NCBI GenBank assembly: GCA_023393755.1
Contig: JAEXCA010000001.1
Span: 1-11,664 of the forward strand
Direction of reading: 5' to 3'
Source: Actinomycetes bacterium
Lineage (GTDB): Bacteria; Actinomycetota; Actinomycetes; Propionibacteriales; Propionibacteriaceae
Length of the DNA: 11,664 nt
Shown here one piece after another: positions 1 to 5,707 of this stretch. The position numbers were made by a program, and so were the translations under genes. The notes below the pieces were generated by a model. The model was not told the DNA's origin and ran no database searches. It saw nothing but the letters and a program-made list of their open reading frames with translations. Each line of letters begins with the position of its first letter. Within the stretch, counting starts at the first letter, position 1.

Positions 1-11
1 GTGCGGGCGCG

Positions 12-42
<31 letters not shown>

Positions 43-81
43 CTCCGGTGCCATCCGGCGTGGCGGAGCCGCGCGAACCTG

Positions 82-90
82 AAGGAGGGG
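82..90 (+). promoter_or_regulatory. Ribosome binding site of the ABC ATPase gene
   Basis: The purine-rich AAGGAGGGG is a near-perfect Shine-Dalgarno sequence 5 nt before ATG 96. It selects ATG 96 over the in-frame GTG at 48, which would add 16 residues that do not look like this family and would start only a few bases after the poly-C run. Confidence 0.8.
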
Positions 91-95
91 TGCCG

Positions 96-1610
96 ATGCT
101 GGTCGAGCTGAAGGGCATCGTGATGGACTTCGGCCCGGTCCGGGCCGTCGACCATGTCGACATCACGATCGAGCCGGGGGAGATCGTCGGGCTGCTGGGC
201 GAGAACGGTGCCGGCAAGTCGACCCTGATGAACGTCCTGGCCGGCGCGCTGCAGCCGACCGAGGGCGAGATCGTGATCAACGGCGAGAAGGTCACGATGA
301 GCAATGCCCGGACGGCCGGCTCGCTCGGCATCCGGTTCGTCCATCAGGAACTCAACCTGTGCAACGACCTGAAGGTCTACGAGAACATGTTCCTCGGCGA
401 GGAACTCCGCCGGCCCACCGGGCTGCTGGACGCCAAGGAGATGATCCGGCGGTGCCGGGCCGCCTTCGAACGGATGCAGGTGGCGATCGACCCCGAGACG
501 GTGGTCGGGCGGCTGCAGGCGGCCGAGAAGCAGCTGGTGGAGTGCGCCAAGGCGCTGCTGTTCAGCAGCGAGCTGATCATCATGGACGAGCCCACCACGG
601 CGCTGACCACCGGGGAGATCGAGCATCTCTTCCAGATCATGCGCGAACTGCGCAAGCAGGGCGTCGCCTTCATCTACATCTCGCACAAGATGCCCGAGCT
701 GTTCGAGATCTGTGAGCGCTTCTACGTGCTGCGCGACGGCAAGCGGGTCGCCGAGGGCCGGTTCGACGAGATCGACGAGAACGGGATCACCGAACTCATG
801 ATCGGCCGCCAGCTGGCCCACGAGGACTTCGACGACCACGTCGACAGCGCCCGCAACGAGGTGGTGCTGCGCGCCGAGGGGTTGAGCGGCCAGGGCTTCC
901 AGGACGTCACCTTCGACCTGCGGGCGGGCGAGATCCTGGCGATCACCGGCCTGCAGGGCAGCGGACGCGATCAGCTCGCCGACGCCCTGTTCGGTGCCCA
1001 GCCGTTCAAGGGCTCGCTGGCGATCAACGGCCGCGAGGTGCGCTCCGGGACGTCCATCCTGTCGTTCATGCGACGCGGGGTGGCGATGGTTCCCCGGATG
1101 CGCAAGGAGCGCGGCATCCACAACGACCTGTCGATCTACGACAACTTCAACATGGCCCGGCTGAACACCCGGTCGAACCCCTGGGTGACCCGCAAGGACG
1201 TCAGCCGGCGCTATCAGCCCCACCACGAGGCGCTGTCGGTCCGCTCGGACACGCCCAGCAACCCGATCACCTCACTCTCCGGCGGCAACCAGCAGAAGGT
1301 GATCCTGGCCAAGTGGCTGGAGACCGACTCCGACGTCCTGCTGTTCGACAACCCCACCCAGGGGATCGACGTCGGCACCAAGTTCGAGATCTACCACCTG
1401 ATCCTCGAGCTGGCGCGGCGGGGGAAGGCGATCATCGTGTTCAGCGCCGAGTACCCGGAGATCTACAAGGTCGCCGACAGCTGCATGGTGATGTTCAAGG
1501 GAAAGGTAAGTACGGTGCTGGCGCGTGACCAGATCACTGAGCGGAACGTGATGTTCTACTCCACCGGCGCGGATCTGCAAGGAGACACCGATGTCGACGT
1601 CCCAGCCTAG
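96..1610 (+). CDS. Sugar ABC transporter ATP-binding protein, two NBDs (RbsA/MglA type)
   Basis: Predicted cytoplasmic ATPase of a CUT2-type carbohydrate importer, 504 aa, the usual length for a tandem two-NBD protein. NBD1 has Walker A GENGAGKST (35-43), Q-loop Q84, Walker B with catalytic E165 and H-loop H197, but its signature is degenerate: LQAAE at 140-144 where the family has LSxGQ or LSxAQ. NBD2 (about 255-500) has an intact LSGGNQQ signature (394-400). Its Walker A is GLQGSGRDQ (285-293), lacking the Lys as usual in this family, and its Walker B reads FDNPT, with N419 in place of the catalytic Glu. All degenerate elements therefore fall in one composite ATP site. The start is ATG 96 with a strong Shine-Dalgarno. 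The 3' end overlaps the permease gene by 20 nt. The substrate cannot be read from this subunit, and the expected binding-protein gene is not in the window. Confidence 0.95.
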   Translation: MLVELKGIVMDFGPVRAVDHVDITIEPGEIVGLLGENGAGKSTLMNVLAGALQPTEGEIVINGEKVTMSNARTAGSLGIRFVHQELNLCNDLKVYENMFLGEELRRPTGLLDAKEMIRRCRAAFERMQVAIDPETVVGRLQAAEKQLVECAKALLFSSELIIMDEPTTALTTGEIEHLFQIMRELRKQGVAFIYISHKMPELFEICERFYVLRDGKRVAEGRFDEIDENGITELMIGRQLAHEDFDDHVDSARNEVVLRAEGLSGQGFQDVTFDLRAGEILAITGLQGSGRDQLADALFGAQPFKGSLAINGREVRSGTSILSFMRRGVAMVPRMRKERGIHNDLSIYDNFNMARLNTRSNPWVTRKDVSRRYQPHHEALSVRSDTPSNPITSLSGGNQQKVILAKWLETDSDVLLFDNPTQGIDVGTKFEIYHLILELARRGKAIIVFSAEYPEIYKVADSCMVMFKGKVSTVLARDQITERNVMFYSTGADLQGDTDVDVPA

Positions 1611-2595
1611 CGGCGCCCTGCGCGGAATGGACTTCAAGCAGGCCCGCCGCAAGCTCATCTCGGAGTACAGCTTCGTGCTGTCCTTCATCCTGCTGATCGT
1701 GATCGCCGCGGCGGTCAACCAGAACTTCTTCAGCTGGACGAACATCACCAACATCTTCGTCCAGAGCTCGATCGTCGGGCTGATCGCGCTCGGCATGAGC
1801 ATGGTCATCTCCGCCGGCGAGATCGACATCTCGGTCGGCTCCCAGGTGGCGCTGGTCGGCGGCTTCGGCGTCCTGGTGCTGAACGAGACCGGGAGCGCGC
1901 TGGCGATGCTCGGCTTCTGCGCCCTGGCCGGGGCGGGCATCGGCCTGATCAACGGGTTGCTGGTCACCAAGGGCGGGATGCCGTCCATGATCGCCACCAT
2001 GGCGATGATGGGTGCCTGCCGCTCGGTGATCAACCACTTCGGCGCCGGCGGTCCGTTCACCGTGGACAAGAGCCTGTTCGAGCAGTTCCGGATGCTCGCC
2101 ATCGGCGGCATCGAGCTCGGCTCGTTCAAGATCCCCTACCTGATGCTGATCTTCATCGGCGCCACCATCGTGTTCGACAGCACGATGAAGCACACCCGGC
2201 TGGGCAAGCACATCTACGCGGTCGGCAGCAACCAGACCTCGGCCCGGCTCTCCGGCGTGAACGTCGACATGGTCAAGACCGCCACCTTCGTGATCACCGG
2301 CCTGATGTGCGGGGTGGCCGCGCTGATCTACGCCTCCCGGACCACCGCCGTGGCGGCCTCCTCGGCGGCACTCGGCTACGAACTGGACGCGATCGCGGCG
2401 GTCGCGATCGGCGGCACCGCGATGACCGGCGGCCGGGGCAAGATCATCGGCACCTTCCTCGGCGTGCTGATGTTCAAGATCATCAGCAACATCCTGACGG
2501 CGGCCGACGTGTCGACCTTCCTCAACGGAGCGATCAGCGCGGCGATCATCGTGCTGGCCGTGTTGCTGCAGAACTTCCAGAACCGCAAGCGCTGA
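1591..2595 (+). CDS. Sugar ABC transporter permease (RbsC/BPD_transp_2 family)
   Basis: Integral membrane subunit of the same importer, 334 aa, normal for RbsC-like permeases. A cytoplasmic N-terminus of about 25 residues is followed by hydrophobic helices through most of the chain. Family hallmarks are visible: GLIALGMSMVISAGEIDISVGS-like text near 65-85 (usually GGIDLSVGS), the cytoplasmic stretch containing HTRLGKHIYAVGSN near 205-215, and AVAIGGTAMTGGRGKIIGT near 270-290. The ATG at 1591 has a good Shine-Dalgarno (AAGGAGA, 1579-1585) and lies inside the end of the ATPase gene, suggesting translational coupling. Two permease chains would normally pair with the ATPase and an extracytoplasmic binding protein. 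The dehydrogenase gene follows after 22 nt, so transport and catabolism are probably co-transcribed. Confidence 0.95.
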   Translation: MSTSQPSGALRGMDFKQARRKLISEYSFVLSFILLIVIAAAVNQNFFSWTNITNIFVQSSIVGLIALGMSMVISAGEIDISVGSQVALVGGFGVLVLNETGSALAMLGFCALAGAGIGLINGLLVTKGGMPSMIATMAMMGACRSVINHFGAGGPFTVDKSLFEQFRMLAIGGIELGSFKIPYLMLIFIGATIVFDSTMKHTRLGKHIYAVGSNQTSARLSGVNVDMVKTATFVITGLMCGVAALIYASRTTAVAASSAALGYELDAIAAVAIGGTAMTGGRGKIIGTFLGVLMFKIISNILTAADVSTFLNGAISAAIIVLAVLLQNFQNRKR

Positions 2596-2617
2596 CCGGG
2601 AAAAGGCTGGGAATCAC

Positions 2618-3673
2618 GTGTTGAGAATCGGAATCATCGGCTGCGGGAAGATCGCCGAGGTGCGCCACGCCCCGGAGTACCACGAGAATCCCGATTGCGA
2701 GCTGGTCGCCTACTACGACGTCGATCCGCAGCGCTCGGCCCTGCTGGCCGAGCAGTTCGGCGGCCGGGTCTACGACAGCATCGAGGAGCTGCTGGCCTCG
2801 GGGGTGGACGCGGTGAGCGTCTGCGTGGCCAACAACATGCACGCCGAGGTGAGCGTCGCGGCGCTCGACGCCGGCGCGCACGTGCTGTGCGAGAAGCCGA
2901 TGGCCACCACCGCGCAGGGCTGCCGCGACATGGTGGCTGCCGCCAAGCGCACCGGACGCCACCTCACCATCGGCCTCAACCAGCGCTTCGCCAAGGCCCA
3001 CGCCCGGGCGAAGGAGATCCTGGATTCCGGCGAACTGGGCCGGGTGCTCACCTTCCGGACGAACTTCTGCCACCCCGGCCCGGAGGGCTGGACCGGCCGC
3101 GCCGACTCCTGGTTCTTCGACCGCCGAGTCGCCTCCTTCGGCGTGATGGCCGATCTGGGCGTGCACAAGACCGACCTGATCCACTACCTCACCGGTCAGC
3201 GGGTGGTGGCCACCTCCGCTGTGCTGGGCACCCTGGACAAGAGGCTGCCCGACGGCTCGCCGATCAGCGTGGACGACAACGCCTACGCCATCTACACGAT
3301 GGCCAACGGGGCGATCGGCACGATGAACGTCAGCTGGACCAACTACGGCGTCGAGGACAACTCCACCCAGATCCACTGCAGCGGCGGCGTGCTGCGGCTC
3401 TACGACGACCCGGAGTACTCGCTGGTGGTGGAGACCGCCGACCGGGTCGATCGCTACGCCCTCGACCAGCTGACCTCGAACAAGGAGCAGACCACCGGTG
3501 GCCGCACCTCCACCGGCGTGATCGACGCCTTCGTGACGTCGATCCTGACCGACACCCCATCGATCGCCGAGGGAGACACCGCGATCCACGCGATGGACGT
3601 GATCTTCGCCAACCAACTGTCCGCCGAACTGCGCCGCAGCGTCACCATCGGCGAGGGAGGGGAACTGTCATGA
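2618..3673 (+). CDS. Gfo/Idh/MocA-family NAD(P)-dependent sugar/inositol oxidoreductase
   Basis: Predicted cytoplasmic dehydrogenase, 351 aa, full length for the family. The N-terminal Rossmann fold shows GIIGCGKIA (5-13) and an acidic residue at the end of the second strand (D34), which in this family tends to favour NAD over NADP. The signature EKP is at 92-94, with K93 the expected catalytic Lys. The C-terminal domain carries D179-x3-H183-x2-D186, matching the Asp/His pair that completes the Lys-Asp-His active site in inositol dehydrogenase-like enzymes. An aromatic-rich stretch around 150-170 may line the sugar pocket. The GTG at 2618 is followed directly by an in-frame TTG; AAAAGG (2601-2606) is a weak, distant Shine-Dalgarno. 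The stop overlaps the next gene by ATGA. Known relatives oxidise inositols, sugars, anhydrosugars or glycosides, often at C3; the substrate here is unknown. Confidence 0.93.
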   Translation: MLRIGIIGCGKIAEVRHAPEYHENPDCELVAYYDVDPQRSALLAEQFGGRVYDSIEELLASGVDAVSVCVANNMHAEVSVAALDAGAHVLCEKPMATTAQGCRDMVAAAKRTGRHLTIGLNQRFAKAHARAKEILDSGELGRVLTFRTNFCHPGPEGWTGRADSWFFDRRVASFGVMADLGVHKTDLIHYLTGQRVVATSAVLGTLDKRLPDGSPISVDDNAYAIYTMANGAIGTMNVSWTNYGVEDNSTQIHCSGGVLRLYDDPEYSLVVETADRVDRYALDQLTSNKEQTTGGRTSTGVIDAFVTSILTDTPSIAEGDTAIHAMDVIFANQLSAELRRSVTIGEGGELS

Positions 3674-4659
3674 CCCGTCCGATTACCCTGGTCTCCGGCC
3701 AGTACGGCGACATCGGCCTGCCGGAACTGGCCGCGCTGGCCGCCGAGATCGGCTACGACGGCATCGAGACCGCCTGCTGGGCCCACGTCCTGCCCCGCCG
3801 GGTGGTGGACGAACCGGGCTACGCCGAGCAGATCGAGCAGACCCTGGCCGGGAACGGGCTGAAGCTGTGGGCGCTGGCCGCGCACCTGATCGGCCAGTGC
3901 GTCGGCGACAACTGGGATCCCCGGCTGGACAACTTCGCCCCCGCCGAACTGGCCGGCAAGCCGGAGGAGATCCGGGCCTGGGCGGTCGAGGAGATGGGCT
4001 ACGTCGCCCGGGCAGCGCAGCGGCTGGGGGTGAAGGTGGTGACCTGCTTCCTGGGCTCGCCGATCTGGCCCTACTGGTACTCCTTCCCGCAGACCACCCC
4101 CGAGCAGGTCGCTGCCGGCTTCGCCCGGATCAAGGAACTGTGGAGCCCGATCTTCGACGTCTTCGACGAGTGCGGGGTGCGGCTGGCACTGGAGGTGCAT
4201 CCCACCGAGATCGCCTTCGACTACTGGTCGACCGTCCGGCTCTTCGACGAACTCGACCACCGCCCCACCCTCGGGCTGAACTTCGACCCCTCCCACCTGC
4301 TGTGGCAGGGGATCGACCCGGTCACCTTCCTGCACGATTTCGGTGACCGGATCTATCACGTCCACCTCAAGGACGTGAAGCTGCGCCGGGACGGCCGGGC
4401 CGGCCTGCTGGGCAGCCATCTCGACTTCGGTGACACCCGGCGGGGCTGGAACTTCGTCTCCCTCGGTCACGGTGACGTCGACTTCGAGGGGATCGTCCGC
4501 GAACTCACCCAGATCGGCTACGACGGCCCGTTGTCGATCGAGTGGGAGGACTCGGTGATCGACCGGCTCCACGGTGCCCGGGACGCCTTCGCCTTCGCCA
4601 GCCGGCTGAACTACGAGGTCTCCACGGTGAAGTTCGATGACGCCCTCAAGGTGGACTAG
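3670..4659 (+). CDS. Sugar phosphate isomerase/epimerase-family protein (xylose isomerase-like TIM barrel)
   Basis: Predicted cytoplasmic metal-dependent TIM-barrel enzyme, 329 aa, at the long end of the AP endonuclease 2/xylose isomerase-like family. Candidate metal ligands appear in the expected order at barrel strand ends: E175 (LALEVHP), D206 in NFDPSH with H209 nearby, H232 (YHVHLKD) and E291 (LSIEWED). An aromatic insertion near 129-140 (GSPIWPYWYSFP) and a segment at 237-268 probably shape the substrate pocket. ATG 3670 overlaps the dehydrogenase stop (ATGA) behind a strong Shine-Dalgarno (GGGAGGGG, 3655-3662); the open frame runs much further upstream but only antiparallel to real coding sequence. 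Relatives include 2-keto-inositol dehydratase (IolE), ketose 3-epimerases and keto-glycoside eliminases/lyases. Coupling to a Gfo/Idh/MocA enzyme suggests it acts on that enzyme's keto product. Exact reaction unknown. Confidence 0.92.
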   Translation: MTRPITLVSGQYGDIGLPELAALAAEIGYDGIETACWAHVLPRRVVDEPGYAEQIEQTLAGNGLKLWALAAHLIGQCVGDNWDPRLDNFAPAELAGKPEEIRAWAVEEMGYVARAAQRLGVKVVTCFLGSPIWPYWYSFPQTTPEQVAAGFARIKELWSPIFDVFDECGVRLALEVHPTEIAFDYWSTVRLFDELDHRPTLGLNFDPSHLLWQGIDPVTFLHDFGDRIYHVHLKDVKLRRDGRAGLLGSHLDFGDTRRGWNFVSLGHGDVDFEGIVRELTQIGYDGPLSIEWEDSVIDRLHGARDAFAFASRLNYEVSTVKFDDALKVD

Positions 4660-4668
4660 CCCGCTGCG

Positions 4669-5610
4669 ATGAGTGGTCCGCTGCTCGGCATCGACATCGG
4701 CGGGTCGAAGCTGGTGGTCGGCCTGGTGGACGGTGGTGGACGGGTGCTTGTCCACCACCGCAGCGCCTGGCCGGCGCTGACCGCCGACGCGGTGACGGGA
4801 ACGGTGCTGGCGCAGGCGCGGGCGCTGCTGGCCGACTGGGCGGGCTCGCCTCCGATCGCGGTGGGCGCCACCATCCCGGGTCTGGCCGATCCCCGGCGCG
4901 GCCTGTGGCTGGAGGCCAGCTTCTCCGGGATCCGGGAGCTCCCGGTCGCGGCGCTGCTGCAGGACGAACTCGGCCTGCCGGCGTACCTCGACAACGACGC
5001 CCAGGCCTGTGCCCTGGCCGAGCGCAGGTTCGGTGTCTGCCAGGGGGTGGACGACTTCCTCTACCTGACCGTGTCGAACGGGGTCGGCGGGGCGGTCTTC
5101 GCCGGTGGCCGGCTGCTCTACGGCGCCAACAGCGCTGCGGGCGAGATCGGCCACCTGGTGGTGGCTGAGCCGGGCCGCCGGTGTGGTTGCGGCGGCACCG
5201 GCTGCCTGGAGATGCATGCCTCCGGACGGGCGATCGCGCTCGGCTACCGCGAACTCGGCGGTGCCGCCACCGCCGGGGACGCGGCGGCGGTCGCCGCCCT
5301 CGCCCGCGCGGGGGATCCGGTGGCGGTCGAGGCGTTCGAGACCGCGGGGCGCCACCTGGGCACCGCGATCGGCGCCGCCTGCAATCTGACCAACCCGGCG
5401 GTGGTGGTGATCGGCGGCGGGGTCTCCCAGGCCTTCGACCTGCTCGAGCGACCGCTGCGCGCCGCCCTGACCCGGTCCAGCTACGTGGCGCGGCGGCACC
5501 CGGCGCGGGTGGTGGCCTCCGGTTTCGGCGCCCTCGGCGGCCTGGCCGGCGCGGCGGCGGTCGCCGTCCGCGGCCTGGCGGATCGCCCGGATGCCGGGGT
5601 GGTGGACTGA
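4669..5610 (+). CDS. ROK-family sugar kinase (glucokinase-like)
   Basis: Predicted cytoplasmic ATP-dependent sugar kinase, 313 aa. The N-terminus begins at once with the ATP-binding motif DIGGSK (9-14), with no DNA-binding helix-turn-helix ahead of it, so this is a kinase-type ROK protein and not a NagC/XylR-type repressor. D110 in LDNDAQACALAE is the predicted catalytic base. The ROK signature is exact: E159-I-G-H162, nine residues, then CGCGGTGCLE (172-181), giving the zinc ligands H162, C172, C174 and C179 and the sugar-binding E181. A glycine-rich VIGGGVSQ lies near the C-terminus. It begins 9 nt after the TIM-barrel gene and closes the operon; AAGGTGG (4648-4654) is a weak, distant Shine-Dalgarno. 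Likely substrate is glucose or a related hexose released by the upstream enzymes; specificity cannot be read from motifs. Confidence 0.92.
   Translation: MSGPLLGIDIGGSKLVVGLVDGGGRVLVHHRSAWPALTADAVTGTVLAQARALLADWAGSPPIAVGATIPGLADPRRGLWLEASFSGIRELPVAALLQDELGLPAYLDNDAQACALAERRFGVCQGVDDFLYLTVSNGVGGAVFAGGRLLYGANSAAGEIGHLVVAEPGRRCGCGGTGCLEMHASGRAIALGYRELGGAATAGDAAAVAALARAGDPVAVEAFETAGRHLGTAIGAACNLTNPAVVVIGGGVSQAFDLLERPLRAALTRSSYVARRHPARVVASGFGALGGLAGAAAVAVRGLADRPDAGVVD
4731..4760 (+). repeat. Perfect 10-bp inverted repeat inside the ROK kinase gene
   Basis: CGGTGGTGGA (4731-4740) and TCCACCACCG (4751-4760) are exact reverse complements around a 10-nt loop. In mRNA this would form a strong GC-rich hairpin 63-92 nt after the start codon. 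It lies in codons for residues 21-31, a variable surface strand region of ROK proteins, so the repeat is not forced by a conserved motif. A role in tuning translation or mRNA stability is inference. Confidence 0.6.
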
Positions 5611-5622
5611 GCCGGCGCCGGC
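5611..5622. repeat. Perfect 12-bp palindrome just after the ROK stop codon
   Basis: GCCGGCGCCGGC begins at the first base after the ROK kinase stop and equals its own reverse complement. It has no loop and no T-run, so it is a poor intrinsic terminator, and such palindromes arise fairly often in very GC-rich DNA. It is the only obvious symmetric element in the 97-nt gap where the sugar operon should end. Confidence 0.35.
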
Positions 5623-5652
5623 GAACGCGTGCGCACCCCGGTCGGGTGGGGC

Positions 5653-5658
5653 TAGGGT
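5653..5658 (+). promoter_or_regulatory. Candidate -10 element for the channel gene
   Basis: TAGGGT matches the actinobacterial TAnnnT -10 pattern and lies 55 nt before the proposed GTG start of the channel gene, in the gap after the sugar operon. No convincing -35 hexamer is present at 16-18 nt upstream (the sequence there is around TGCGCA). This is weak evidence that the channel gene is transcribed separately. Confidence 0.3.
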
Positions 5659-5692
5659 GCCGAACGAGCGTTGCGTGGAACAGTGCCGGGAC

Positions 5693-5699
5693 GAGGGGG
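5693..5699 (+). promoter_or_regulatory. Ribosome binding site setting the channel start at GTG 5708
   Basis: GAGGGGG sits 8 nt before GTG 5708. The frame is open upstream to an ATG at 5591, but that start would overlap the ROK gene and add 39 residues unlike the family, with no comparable Shine-Dalgarno. Confidence 0.65.
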
Positions 5700-5707
5700 T
5701 TACGCGG

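Noticed and set aside
2695..3669. Upstream extension of the TIM-barrel protein through the dehydrogenase gene
   Set aside because: The extension is an Arg-rich out-of-frame reading of the dehydrogenase. The ATGA overlap and strong Shine-Dalgarno fix the start at 3670.
4669..5610. ROK protein as the operon's transcriptional repressor
   Set aside because: ROK repressors carry an N-terminal helix-turn-helix of about 70-80 residues. This protein starts directly with the ATP-binding motif.
5611..5622. 12-bp palindrome as a firm transcription terminator for the sugar operon
   Set aside because: It has no loop and no T-tract, so I list it only as a palindrome.
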